Below are positions 49,881-58,985 of a DNA stretch of 64,000 bases, one piece after another. Each line of letters begins with the position of its first letter. The first letter of the stretch is position 1. The stretch is from Sphingomonas_L flavalba_A. Lineage in GTDB: Bacteria; Pseudomonadota; Alphaproteobacteria; Sphingomonadales; Sphingomonadaceae. The translations under genes were made by a program, and so were the position numbers. The stretch covers positions 248,001 to 312,000 of the forward strand of contig NZ_CP180208.1 in NCBI RefSeq assembly GCF_047553045.1, given 5' to 3'. The notes beneath the pieces are model-generated. The model was not told the DNA's origin, searched no databases, and saw only the letters and a list, made by a program, of their open reading frames with translations.

Positions 49881-49909
49881 AACGGCGCCTGACCAGCCGG
49901 GAGCAGCAA

Positions 49910-51004
49910 ATGGGCGATACGCCGCCGCAATTTACCTTCGAACCCAATGCCAACGCGGTGTCGGCAGCGGAGCGGGCCGGCCTGATCGCCGATCCCGGTT
50001 TTGGCCGGGTGTTTACGGACCATATGGCGGTCGTCCGTTATTCGGACGCGAAGGGATGGTACGATGCCAGGATCACCGCCCGCGCGCCGCTGCAAATGGA
50101 CCCGGCGTCGTCCGTGCTCCATTACGCGCAGGAGATTTTCGAGGGGCTGAAGGCCTATCGCCTGCCGGACGGCGGCGCCCAGCTGTTCCGGCCGGAGGCG
50201 AATGCCCGCCGCTTTCGCCATTCGGCACGACGACTGGCGATGCCGGAAATGCCGGAATCGCTGTTCATCGAGTCGATCGAGCGGCTGGTCGAGGCCGACC
50301 GCGCGTGGATTCCGCAGGCCGACGGTGCCGCGCTCTACCTGCGCCCGTTCATGATCGCCAGCGAGGTGTTTCTGGGGGTGAAGCCGTCTTCAGACTATCT
50401 CTACATGGTCATCGCGTCCGCCGTCGGCGCCTATTTCAAGGGCGGCGCCAAGGCGATCAGCCTGTGGGCCACGCCGACCTACAGCCGCGCCGGGCCGGGC
50501 GGCACCGGCGACGCCAAGTGCGGCGGCAACTACGCGTCCAGCCTGATCGCTCAGGCGGAGGCAACCCGCAACGGGTGCGACCAGGTGGTGTTCCTCGACA
50601 CCAAGGAGCACCGCTGGGTCGAGGAACTGGGCGGCATGAACATCTTCTTCGTGTTCGAAGACGGATCGTTGCTGACCCCGCCGCTCGGCGGCACGATTTT
50701 GCCCGGTATAACCCGCGATTCGCTGGTCGCGCTGGCGCGGGCCGAAGGGCTGACCGTGCGCGAGGAACTGTACGGTATCGACCAGTGGCGCGCCGATGCG
50801 GAAAGCGGGCGGCTGCGCGAATGCTTCGCCTGCGGCACCGCCGCCGTCGTCACTCCGATCGGTCAGTTGAAGGGACCGGATTTCGGCTTTGTCATCGGCA
50901 ATGGCGGGCCCGGCATGGTCACCGGCAAGCTGCACGATGCGCTGGTGTCGATCCAGCGCGGCACCGCGCCCGACCCGCATGGCTGGTCGCGCCGGCTGTT
51001 CTGA
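49910..51004 (+). CDS. ilvE: branched-chain amino acid aminotransferase
   Basis: 364 residues, fold-type IV PLP enzyme of the longer (BCAT II-like) form. Seen: LHYAQEIFEGLKAYR, RRFRHSARRLAMP, LYLRPFMIASE, the PLP Lys in GDAKCGGNYASSLIAQAEA (about residue 203), EELGGMNIFFVF and ITRDSLVALARAEG. It interconverts Val/Leu/Ile and their 2-oxo acids. It is divergent from a MarR gene and followed by tRNA-Gln 82 bp later. Confidence 0.96.
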   Translation: MGDTPPQFTFEPNANAVSAAERAGLIADPGFGRVFTDHMAVVRYSDAKGWYDARITARAPLQMDPASSVLHYAQEIFEGLKAYRLPDGGAQLFRPEANARRFRHSARRLAMPEMPESLFIESIERLVEADRAWIPQADGAALYLRPFMIASEVFLGVKPSSDYLYMVIASAVGAYFKGGAKAISLWATPTYSRAGPGGTGDAKCGGNYASSLIAQAEATRNGCDQVVFLDTKEHRWVEELGGMNIFFVFEDGSLLTPPLGGTILPGITRDSLVALARAEGLTVREELYGIDQWRADAESGRLRECFACGTAAVVTPIGQLKGPDFGFVIGNGGPGMVTGKLHDALVSIQRGTAPDPHGWSRRLF

Positions 51005-51086
51005 CGCGCTTTCGTGTCGCGCGCTCTTTTCAGCGGGCGCCGGCGCGGCTAGACGCTTTCGCCCGGGCCGACGCGCCCGGCCCTGC

Positions 51087-51161
51087 TGGGGCGTAGCCAA
51101 GCGGTAAGGCAGCGGTTTTTGGTACCGCCATGCGCAGGTTCGAATCCTGCCGCCCCAGCCA
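51087..51161 (+). tRNA. tRNA-Gln (TTG)
   Basis: A 75-nt cloverleaf with CCA encoded. The acceptor TGGGGCG pairs with CGCCCCA, D-arm GCCAAGCGGTAAGGC, anticodon stem GCGGT/ACCGC with loop TTTTGGT (anticodon TTG), T-loop TTCGAAT. U1-A72 is typical for tRNA-Gln. Confidence 0.95.
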
Positions 51162-51460
51162 TCATCGCGTCCTGTTCCGGGGCGCGATCGTCGTAATCTC
51201 GATGTCTATCCATTCGCAGGTCGGAACTGGCTTGCCGCCTGGCCCGGATTGCCGAAACCGCCTCCAGTTCGCGAGAGATGCGGGCGCGATGACAAGTTTC
51301 CCAATGGCCGGAACGGCGCGCACGCTGCGACGGTGTCCGAGGCTATCGGCCGACGGTTTCGGGAACAATGCTATCTAACGGTTGGATTGGCAGGTGCCGA
51401 TGGCGTCTTATCGTTCGCACCGCGCAGCCGGAAACGGATCGGCCGGGCGGGGAGAATGAT

Positions 51461-52744
51461 GTGACGCTATCGGAAGAACTGCGGCTGCGGCAGCAGGGGG
51501 CCGTGGCGGCCGGGGTCGCCACGAAATCGATTTTCGCCGACCGGGCCGACAATGCGGAACTCTGGGATATCGACGGGCGGCGCTATGTCGATTTCGCCGC
51601 CGGCATCGCCGTTAACAATACCGGCCATCGCCACCCGAAGGTGATGGCCGCCGTCGCTGCGCAGGCCGAACGTTTCACCCACACCTGCTTCCACGTCGCG
51701 CCGTTCGAGGACTATGTCCGCCTGGCCGAGCGGCTGAACGCGATCGCGCCGGTGCGCGGCGCGGCCAAGACGATGCTGGTGACCACCGGCGCCGAAGCGG
51801 TGGAAAACGCGGTGAAGATCGCCCGCGCGGCCACCGGGCGGTCGGCGGTCATCGCCTTTTCCGGGGCGTTCCACGGACGCACGATGATGGGCATGGCGCT
51901 GACCGGCAAGGTCGCGCCTTACAAACGCGGCTTCGGTCCGTTCCCGGCCGACGTCTACCATGCCGCGTTCCCCAACGAATATCTGGGCGTGACGACCGAA
52001 GCCGCGCTGGCCAGCATCGAAGATTTGCTGGCGGTCGATGTCGACCCCGGCCGGGTGGCGGCGTTTATCGTGGAACCGGTGCAGGGCGAAGGCGGCTTCG
52101 TTCCCGCGCCCGATGCTTTTCTGCGCGGCCTGCGCGCGCTGGCGGATGCGCATGGCATTCTGCTGATCGCGGACGAGGTGCAGGCCGGGATGGCGCGGAC
52201 CGGCCGGATGTTCGCCTGCGAGCATGCCGGGATCGAGGCTGATCTTGTCGTGCTGGCCAAGGGACTGGCAGGCGGCTTTCCCCTTTCCGCGGTTGTCGGT
52301 CGCGCCGACGTGATGGATGCGCCGGCGCCCGGCGGTCTTGGCGGTACCTATGCGGGCAACCCGCTTGCGGTGGCGGCGGCCAACGCGGTTCTGGACGTCA
52401 TCGAGGAAGAAGGCCTCTGCCAGCGGGCGGTGGCGATCGGGCAGCAGATGACGGCCCGCCTGCAACGGCTGGCGGAGCGCCCCGACATGGCCTTCATCGG
52501 CGATGTCCGGGGACGCGGGGCGATGGTTGCGTTCGAACTGGTCGACGACCGCCGGGCGCGCACGCCCGATGCCGAACGCGCGGTGAAACTGGTCGCGGAA
52601 GCGCAGCGTGCGGGGTTGGTCCTGCTGTCGTGCGGCACCCGCTTCAACGTGATCCGGCTGCTGCCCCCGCTGACGATCAGTGACGCGGTTTTGAACGAAG
52701 GGCTGGACATCATCGAGCAGTCCCTTGCCGCAATCGCCCGTTAG
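51461..52744 (+). CDS. gabT: class III aminotransferase, 4-aminobutyrate aminotransferase-like
   Basis: 427 residues from a GTG at 51461 behind GGGGAGAA. Landmarks of GabT: DIDGRRYVDFAAGIAVNNTG, TTGAEAVENAVKIARA, FSGAFHGRTMMGMALTGK, VEPVQGEGGFVPAP, LIADEVQAGMARTG and the PLP Lys in VVLAKGLAGGFPLSAV (about residue 267). GabT moves the amino group of GABA to 2-oxoglutarate, giving succinate semialdehyde. No gabD is next to it. It precedes a catabolic region with a ureohydrolase and an amide hydrolase, which could feed it GABA. Other omega-aminotransferase substrates are possible. Confidence 0.88.
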   Translation: MTLSEELRLRQQGAVAAGVATKSIFADRADNAELWDIDGRRYVDFAAGIAVNNTGHRHPKVMAAVAAQAERFTHTCFHVAPFEDYVRLAERLNAIAPVRGAAKTMLVTTGAEAVENAVKIARAATGRSAVIAFSGAFHGRTMMGMALTGKVAPYKRGFGPFPADVYHAAFPNEYLGVTTEAALASIEDLLAVDVDPGRVAAFIVEPVQGEGGFVPAPDAFLRGLRALADAHGILLIADEVQAGMARTGRMFACEHAGIEADLVVLAKGLAGGFPLSAVVGRADVMDAPAPGGLGGTYAGNPLAVAAANAVLDVIEEEGLCQRAVAIGQQMTARLQRLAERPDMAFIGDVRGRGAMVAFELVDDRRARTPDAERAVKLVAEAQRAGLVLLSCGTRFNVIRLLPPLTISDAVLNEGLDIIEQSLAAIAR

Positions 52745-52839
52745 GCGGGCCATGCGCATTGTCTCGCGCTTGTCCTCCCGAATGCAACCGTGCGGATATG
52801 GCGATACCGGGCGGAATATGACAGTGATTCTGTTGGTCG

Positions 52840-53031
52840 AGTACTAACCATGGATAGTATGTGAAGAGATTGCTCGATGTTACTTCGCATGATATAAAAT
52901 TGTGTAAATAATATTATATAATAAATATGTGATTAGCCTGAAAAAATCCAAATAATAGATAAGAATAATAATTTTATTATATAAAATACTACAAATTCAA
53001 ATATAAATAAAATCATTAGGGAGGATCTGCG
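52840..53031. promoter_or_regulatory. AT-rich promoter island upstream of a TonB receptor
   Basis: About 190 bp of strikingly AT-rich sequence in a GC-rich genome, with many TATAAT-like and ATTATA hexamers (for example TATATAATAAATAT at 52914-52927), ending in a good GGGAGGA ribosome site before the ATG at 53032. I see no gene in the 287-bp gap. Such islands are typical for horizontally acquired or strongly regulated promoters. Confidence 0.6.
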
Positions 53032-55290
53032 ATGAAACACGGGGAGGAATGTCCGTTCTTTTTCCTGGCTCTTGCGGGTGGCCTGGGTCTGATGGCACTT
53101 TCCGCGCCCGCCCTGGCACAGGAAGCGCCGCTCCCCACCGCCGCGGAAGGCAGCGGCGCCCTCGATGACATCGTGGTCGTCGCGCAACGGCGCGCGCAGA
53201 ATCTTCAGGATGTGCCGACCGCCATTTCAGCCCTCGATTCAGCCAGGCTCGAGCGGGCCAGCGTCGTTTCCGTCAACCAGCTTGGCGCTCTCGTCCCCAG
53301 TTTCCAGGTGGCGCAGCCCTTCGGCGCGGGCGGGCCGGGCGCCTACACCATCCGCGGTATTTCCTCGACCGACTTCAGTCATAACCAGAGCCGCCCGATC
53401 GCCGTCTATATCGACGAAGGTGTGCGGCAACTGCCGGCGCTGGAATTCATGCCGCTGTTCGATTTGGAACGGATCGAAATCCTGCGCGGCCCGCAGGGTG
53501 CGCTTTACGGCAAGAACGCCACCGGCGGCGCGGTAAACATCATCACCAAAGAGCCGGGGTTCACGACCGAAGGCCATCTGATGGCGGGTTACGGCAATTT
53601 CGACCGGCGTGAGAGCCAGGGCGCGATTCAGGCGCCGATTGTAGATGACATGGTCGCTGTGCGGGTCGCCTACACCTACATCAAAGATGATGGCGTTATT
53701 AAAAACGTCTTTCCGGGTGTTCGCGACCTTGACCAGACCGATGTCTTCGGCCTGCGGGCAAGTCTGCTCCTCAAGCCGAGCGAAACGTTCAAGGCTATCC
53801 TTCGCTTCACCCATTCCAGCTCGACCGGCGCGCCGGCGGCGGCCTATGCCACCGACATCGATTTCGCCGGCGCCGGCTTTCCCTCGCTGGCCGCGGTGCC
53901 GGGCAGCGACCGTGCCGGTCTTGGTTTCTTCAAGAACAACCAGCCGTTGCGCGGTTCGCAGAAGCTGAAGTCGGACGGCGTGAACCTGCGCCTCGACTGG
54001 AACCTGGGCGACGCCGTCGATCTGACATCCGTCACCACCTATGACGAGGCGAAATGGATCCGTTTCCAGGAGGGGGGCGGCCTGCCGCTGTCGCTGGCGC
54101 CGCTCTACGAAGACGGCAAGGATATTTCCCAGTTCGTGCAGGAAGTACGGCTGGCCGGCGGCGACGCGGGGTTCCAGTGGCTGGTCGGCGGCTTCTACGG
54201 TCGCGACAGCATTTTCGTGACATCCTATTATCCGTGGATGACCGACCCGCGCTGCGGCGCGGAGTGCGATTTCTGGCTGGGTGGGGGCGGTATCGGCTTT
54301 GTGTCGACCAATGCCTTCCGGCAAAAGCGGCAGAGCTATGCCGCCTTCGCGCGCGGCGAGTATGAACTCACCCCCGGACTGACTCTGGCGCTGGGCGGTC
54401 GATACAGCCGCGACGAAATCCGGCGCAGCGATCTGATCGCCTTCATCGGGGATTCGGCGGCACCCGAACTGATCCAGACGATCGGCGCGCCCGCCGACGG
54501 CGGACCGCTGGCCCAGCGCCGCAATTTCGAACGGTTTACCGGCGAGGCGACGCTGAGCTGGGCGGCGAGCGACGACGTCAATGCCTATGCCAGCTTCAAG
54601 CAGGGTTATCGGTCCGGTGCGTTCAACGCGTTCGTGTTCCTGATCGACGACGCGACGATCGCGCCTCCGGAAACCGCCGACAATTTCGAGCTGGGCATCA
54701 AGTCGCAGTTCCTCGATCGACGGGTGACGTTCAACCTCGCCGGTTTCTACACCAAGTATAAGAACCAGCAGGTGATCAGCGCCGAAAACGGAACCTTCCC
54801 GCTGCGCCGCGTCGACCGGGCGCGGATCTGGGGACTTGAGGCGGATCTGACGGTGCGGCCGGTGTCGGCACTGACGCTGAACGCATCGCTTGGTTACACT
54901 AACCCGAAATACCTGCGGGGTATGATCGCCGGTATCGACGTGTCCGGCAACCAGATAACCAATGCGGCCAAATGGGCGGTCAATGTCGGCGCGGACTGGA
55001 CCATGGCCGATCTGGGCGATGGCAGCGTGACCCTGCACGTCGATGCCCGCCACCAGTCGCGCGTGTTTTTCGACATCAACAACACGCCTTCCATCGGCGA
55101 CGGCGGCTATACGGTCGCCAACGCGCAACTATCGTTTAACATGCGCTCGTGGGATTTCGAGCTGTGGGGCAGCAACCTCACCAACACGCGCTACGCCAAT
55201 TACGGCGTCAGCCTACAATCCTATGGGTTCAGCTATCTGAACCGTGGCACCCCCCGCCAGTTCGGCGCGCGGGTCCGCCATCGTTTCTGA
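53032..55290 (+). CDS. TonB-dependent receptor, catabolic-region type
   Basis: 752 residues. Signal peptide with LALAGGLGLMALSAPALA, a TonB-box-like DDIVVVAQRRAQNLQDVP, a plug with YTIRGISSTDF and IEILRGPQGALYGKNATGGA, then a barrel ending HRF with C-terminal Phe. This is the large sphingomonad class used for uptake of organic substrates rather than classical siderophores. Its neighbours (LuxR-type regulator, Rieske oxygenase system, hydrolases) suggest it imports the substrate of that pathway. The gene has an AT-rich promoter region. Confidence 0.9.
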   Translation: MKHGEECPFFFLALAGGLGLMALSAPALAQEAPLPTAAEGSGALDDIVVVAQRRAQNLQDVPTAISALDSARLERASVVSVNQLGALVPSFQVAQPFGAGGPGAYTIRGISSTDFSHNQSRPIAVYIDEGVRQLPALEFMPLFDLERIEILRGPQGALYGKNATGGAVNIITKEPGFTTEGHLMAGYGNFDRRESQGAIQAPIVDDMVAVRVAYTYIKDDGVIKNVFPGVRDLDQTDVFGLRASLLLKPSETFKAILRFTHSSSTGAPAAAYATDIDFAGAGFPSLAAVPGSDRAGLGFFKNNQPLRGSQKLKSDGVNLRLDWNLGDAVDLTSVTTYDEAKWIRFQEGGGLPLSLAPLYEDGKDISQFVQEVRLAGGDAGFQWLVGGFYGRDSIFVTSYYPWMTDPRCGAECDFWLGGGGIGFVSTNAFRQKRQSYAAFARGEYELTPGLTLALGGRYSRDEIRRSDLIAFIGDSAAPELIQTIGAPADGGPLAQRRNFERFTGEATLSWAASDDVNAYASFKQGYRSGAFNAFVFLIDDATIAPPETADNFELGIKSQFLDRRVTFNLAGFYTKYKNQQVISAENGTFPLRRVDRARIWGLEADLTVRPVSALTLNASLGYTNPKYLRGMIAGIDVSGNQITNAAKWAVNVGADWTMADLGDGSVTLHVDARHQSRVFFDINNTPSIGDGGYTVANAQLSFNMRSWDFELWGSNLTNTRYANYGVSLQSYGFSYLNRGTPRQFGARVRHRF

Positions 55291-55324
55291 TAATGTCGCC
55301 GGCGATTTGAGGGCAGCGCGGGCG

Positions 55325-56380
55325 TTACGCGGCCGGCTCGTCTCCGAACAGATGGGCGATGAACTGCCACAGCACCTCGCGCTCGGTGGTGATGTCCAGC
55401 TTTTCGTACAGGCGGTGCTTGTAACTTTTCACCGTGCCGACCGTCAGGTTCAGTTTCTGCGCGATGCCGCTGGTCGGATAGCCGCGGATCGTCAGTCGGA
55501 TCAGCTCATGCTCGCGCGGCGTCAGGTTGTTGGTTTCGGCGAAGCTGGCGAGCGATCCCTCGATATCGCCCTGGACATAGCCGGGGCTGCGGCTTTCGAG
55601 CAGGAAGACCCGCCCGTTCGGCGCCAGCGGATGGTCGGCCGCGATCTGGTCCCAGTGCAGGATATAGTCGCCAATCCGCACCGGCGCGGCCGGACCGCCG
55701 CCGCCTGATACTTCCGCCATGATCTGATCGACGACATCGCTTTCGGGGAAGTCCCAGTTGGCGCTGCGGTGGAGCACCCGACCGTCGACGTCGCAGACCG
55801 CCTTGCGGGTGGGGTTGTCCTCTCGCGGCGTGTCGATGTCGCGGGCAAGGCTGCGTTCGATGTGGAGCCGGTGGAGCGGCACCACAATGTCGCGCAGCAA
55901 CCCGGCATGATGCAGGTCGCCCGGTGTGAAACTGGCGTCCCGATATCCCAGCGTCAGCACCAGATACGCGCCGCCAAGGTCCGGGGAAAAGACGATCAGC
56001 TCGTCCTCGACGAAGCTGCGCCGGTACAGTCCGTCATAAGAGGCGTCATGCTCCCCCTGGCTCCGCAGTTCGCGGAACGAGGTAACCGGCGGCGGCGTGC
56101 CGCGCGTCACCATCTGGAGTATGGGGTCGAGCCGGTACAGCCCGTCGAGGTAGATGGTCGCGGTCTGGCGGGAAATGGCGCGGTTGACGATGATTTCCGG
56201 CCGCGCGAATTTACGGTAGCGCATCAGCATCCAGCGCTTGCTATCCAGATACTCGGACGCGAATTCACCGAGCGACTGATAGAAGGCGTTGGTTCCGACC
56301 GATCCGATCACCCCGCCAAGCAGAGCGAAGGACCGTGCGTTGCAAGCGTCGCGGCGCGCCCGGTCGGCCGGGGCATTCAC
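55325..56380 (-). CDS. LuxR-type helix-turn-helix regulator
   Basis: 351 residues. The C-terminal LuxR/FixJ DNA-binding domain is clear (LTPREHELIRLTIRGYPTSG, NLTVGTVKSYKHRLYEKL). The N-terminal 280 residues match no sensor domain I can name: no receiver Asp and no obvious autoinducer-binding pattern. It contains a WMLMRYRKF start region and a SFVEDELIVFSPDLGG stretch. It is flanked by the TonB receptor (convergent) and the ferredoxin gene (same strand). Probably the local activator responding to the pathway substrate. Confidence 0.85.
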   Translation of the reverse strand: MNAPADRARRDACNARSFALLGGVIGSVGTNAFYQSLGEFASEYLDSKRWMLMRYRKFARPEIIVNRAISRQTATIYLDGLYRLDPILQMVTRGTPPPVTSFRELRSQGEHDASYDGLYRRSFVEDELIVFSPDLGGAYLVLTLGYRDASFTPGDLHHAGLLRDIVVPLHRLHIERSLARDIDTPREDNPTRKAVCDVDGRVLHRSANWDFPESDVVDQIMAEVSGGGGPAAPVRIGDYILHWDQIAADHPLAPNGRVFLLESRSPGYVQGDIEGSLASFAETNNLTPREHELIRLTIRGYPTSGIAQKLNLTVGTVKSYKHRLYEKLDITTEREVLWQFIAHLFGDEPAA

Positions 56381-56494
56381 GTTTCGGCGCCTTGCGTCAT
56401 CGAATGCTGCCGGTCGTGCTGATCGCGGGATAACAGCCTACAAAGCCGGTGATGGGCCTGCAAGGACCGCCGGCGTGCCGGGGCGGCCGCGCGA

Positions 56495-56830
56495 TCAATA
56501 CTGGCTTTCGGGCAGGTGGACGATCAGCCCGTCCAGCGCTGGCGACACCTTAATCTGGCAGGACAGGCGCGAATTCGCGTCGGGGTCCCTGGCGAATTCC
56601 AGCAGGCTTGTCTCCATGTCGCCGGCCTCGCCGGTCGCGGCCAGCCAGCGCGGATCGACGTGGATGTGGCAGGTGGCGCAGGCACACGCGCCGCCGCAGT
56701 CGCCAACCACCCCCGGTATGCCGTGCTTCACGGCGAGGTCCATGACGGACTGACCTGCCTCTCCCTCCACGACATGCACTGCGCCGTTATACTCGATGAA
56801 TGTGATCTTCACGCTGTCTCGTTCCGTCAT
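56495..56830 (-). CDS. [2Fe-2S] ferredoxin of the Rieske oxygenase system
   Basis: 111 residues. Adrenodoxin/P450-type ferredoxin with cluster ligands C45, C51, C54 (DCGGACACATCH) and C91 (SRLSCQIKV); an extra Cys at 49 lies inside the loop. It carries electrons one at a time from the FAD reductase encoded directly upstream (4-bp overlap) to an oxygenase, most likely the Rieske protein at 60.6 kb. It is the last gene of the leftward operon. Confidence 0.92.
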   Translation of the reverse strand: MTERDSVKITFIEYNGAVHVVEGEAGQSVMDLAVKHGIPGVVGDCGGACACATCHIHVDPRWLAATGEAGDMETSLLEFARDPDANSRLSCQIKVSPALDGLIVHLPESQY

Positions 56831-58080
56831 TCCGTGGTCTGCGTGGCCTGCGCCAGGCATTGCTTGATGGGGATGGTCGCATCGGCGAGCCGGTCGGGGC
56901 TGACGCGTCGGCGGTCGGCGACCAGCATCCGCCCGAACATGAACTCGGCGGGCGCGTTGACTGCCTCCACCGCCTGAACGCGCTCTTCGGCGTCCAGATG
57001 GAATATCGCGAAGCGGCCGCTGTCCCGGTCGCCGCGCAGATACGTCTGTGCGACGCCGATCGGTAGCCCGACGATCTGAAGCTTGACGTCGTACTGGTCG
57101 GACCAGAACCACGGTGCCTCCGGCGCCGGCGCCGGTGCGCCGGTCAGGTCCGCCACGAGTTGCCTGGCCTGCTCGAGCGCGCTCGGCACACTCTCGACGC
57201 AGGCGGTCGCTTCATAAAGCGGCAGCGGACGGCGGGTGGCGTCGCCAATCGCGTATATTCCCGGAACAGATGTCCGCGCGCGGGAATCGACGATGATGCC
57301 GTCGTCGCATGCACAGCCCAGAGCGCGGGCAAGCGCATCGTTTGGCGCGGCACCGATGCTGACCAGCGCAAGGTCCGCCGCGATCGTCCGCCCGTCCGCC
57401 AGCGCGACGCCGCGCAGCACGCCATCCTCGCCGTGGAAGGCGGCGACCTCCGCGTCACATTCAAAAACGACGTCGCGGCGCTGGTGATAATCCTGAAAGA
57501 ACGCCGAAAGCGGTTCGGACGCGACGCGGGCGAGAATGCGCGGCGCGCGTTCGATGACGACGACATCCACCCCCAGGCTGCGGGCGGATGCGGCGACTTC
57601 AAGGCCCAGATACCCGCCACCGATCACCGCCAGCCGCCCGGACGTCGCCAGCGCGGTCTTCAACCGTTCGGCATCAGCCGCGGAACGGAGCGCGAGCACG
57701 CCGGGAAGGTCATGACCCGGCACGCCCAGGCCGCGAGCGCGGGCGCCCGTCGCCAGGATCAGCGTGTCGAACGCGACCGTCTCGCCGGTCGAGAGCGACA
57801 GGCTGCGGGCGGCCGCGTCGGCGCCGGCGACTGTTGCACCCAGTTTCAGGGCGATTGCCCGTTCGGCGTAGAAGGCGTCGTGCTTCAGCGCCAGCGCCCC
57901 GGCGTCCGCCTTCCCCTTCAGCCATGCCTTGGACAGGGGGGGGCGCTGATAGGGCAGGACCGGCTCGTCGCCGATCAGGGTGATCGGGCCGGTCCAGCCG
58001 TGCTGCCGGAGCAGCGCCGCCGCGGTGCCGCCAGCATGCCCCGCGCCGACAATCGCGATCCTGTTGTCCGGTTGGTGCAT
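56827..58080 (-). CDS. FAD-dependent NAD(P)H:ferredoxin reductase
   Basis: 417 residues of the rubredoxin/putidaredoxin reductase type. FAD-binding GxGxxG in IAIVGAGHAGGTAAALLRQH, active region PYQRPPLSKAWL, NAD-binding VIGGGYLGLEVAASARSLG, and the late FAD motif GIYAIGDATRRP. It would reduce the adjacent [2Fe-2S] ferredoxin. It is separated from the C-N hydrolase gene by 65 bp in the same direction. Confidence 0.93.
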   Translation of the reverse strand: MHQPDNRIAIVGAGHAGGTAAALLRQHGWTGPITLIGDEPVLPYQRPPLSKAWLKGKADAGALALKHDAFYAERAIALKLGATVAGADAAARSLSLSTGETVAFDTLILATGARARGLGVPGHDLPGVLALRSAADAERLKTALATSGRLAVIGGGYLGLEVAASARSLGVDVVVIERAPRILARVASEPLSAFFQDYHQRRDVVFECDAEVAAFHGEDGVLRGVALADGRTIAADLALVSIGAAPNDALARALGCACDDGIIVDSRARTSVPGIYAIGDATRRPLPLYEATACVESVPSALEQARQLVADLTGAPAPAPEAPWFWSDQYDVKLQIVGLPIGVAQTYLRGDRDSGRFAIFHLDAEERVQAVEAVNAPAEFMFGRMLVADRRRVSPDRLADATIPIKQCLAQATQTTE

Positions 58081-58145
58081 TGGCCTTGTATCCTGCCGGT
58101 TTTCTTACTGGGCGAAAATCGGGCGGCCGCGCCGCCGCCGGTCGG

Positions 58146-58946
58146 TCAGGGTCCGGGCGGACCCGCTTTCGCCGGGAATGCGATGCGCCTCAATTGTAGA
58201 TAGTCGTAGGTGTGCCGCGCTGTCTCGATCTCGTTCAGGCCGATCTCCGCCGACAGCAGGGTTTCCGACGCCCCGTCGGCTTCGGCGAGAATTCGGCCGG
58301 CGGGGTCGACGATCAGGCTGCCGCCGGCAAAGCTGTCGATGCGCCCCTGCCCGACACGATTGCACATGACGAGGAATGCCTGGTTCTCCATCGCCCGCGC
58401 GCAGGCCGCGATCCGGTGATTTGGCCCGAACGGCGCCATGTTGCCGTTGCACACCGCGATAACCCGCGCGCCCGCCACCGCCACCGCGCGCGCGGTTTCA
58501 GGGAATTCGACGTCGAAGCAGATCAGCGCGCCAATCCGCGTGCCATGCCATGCGGCGGAACCGAACGTGTCTCCGGGCGTGAAGATGCCGGTTTCCCCGA
58601 CCCAGAGCTGGGTCTTGCGATAGGCGATCTGCACCGCGCCGTCGGCGACGACCACCGCCGTATTGAACAGTCGGCCCGCGTCGCGCTCCGCAAGGCCGCA
58701 GGCGATGGTCAGGTCATACGCGCGGGACCAGTCGCGGAGGCGGGCGACGGTGGGGCCGTCCAGCGGTTCGGCCAGTCGCTCGACATCGTCGCGCGACGCA
58801 AAGCCGCTCGTTGCCGTTTCAGGCAGGACGAGCAGATCGTGATCCGGCCCGGCCGTGGCGACCGCGGCGCCGATGCTGGCGAGGTTGGCCGCATAGTCGC
58901 CATCGACGAGCGCGATCTGCGCGGCGGCGACGCGAAGCCGTGTCAT
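58146..58946 (-). CDS. carbon-nitrogen hydrolase (nitrilase superfamily amidase)
   Basis: 266 residues from the ATG at 58946, which gives the family N-terminus MTRLRVAAAQIAL; a GTG at 58982 is an alternative. The triad is Glu about 43 (LVLPETATSGF), Lys about 111 (AYRKTQLW) and Cys about 143 (GALICFDVEFPE). CFDVEFPE and the ETATSGF context point to aliphatic amidases, omega-amidases or N-carbamoyl amidases rather than nitrilases. It lies between a ureohydrolase gene and the ferredoxin reductase gene, all leftward. It may hydrolyse a guanidino- or amino-amide. Confidence 0.88.
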   Translation of the reverse strand: MTRLRVAAAQIALVDGDYAANLASIGAAVATAGPDHDLLVLPETATSGFASRDDVERLAEPLDGPTVARLRDWSRAYDLTIACGLAERDAGRLFNTAVVVADGAVQIAYRKTQLWVGETGIFTPGDTFGSAAWHGTRIGALICFDVEFPETARAVAVAGARVIAVCNGNMAPFGPNHRIAACARAMENQAFLVMCNRVGQGRIDSFAGGSLIVDPAGRILAEADGASETLLSAEIGLNEIETARHTYDYLQLRRIAFPAKAGPPGP

Positions 58947-58985
58947 CGCCGCCGTCCCGCGCCCGAGCGTTGCGCCGGCCACATG

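Noticed and set aside
53239..55128. A 629-codon minus-strand frame opposite the second TonB receptor
   Set aside because: Antisense shadow without recognisable features.
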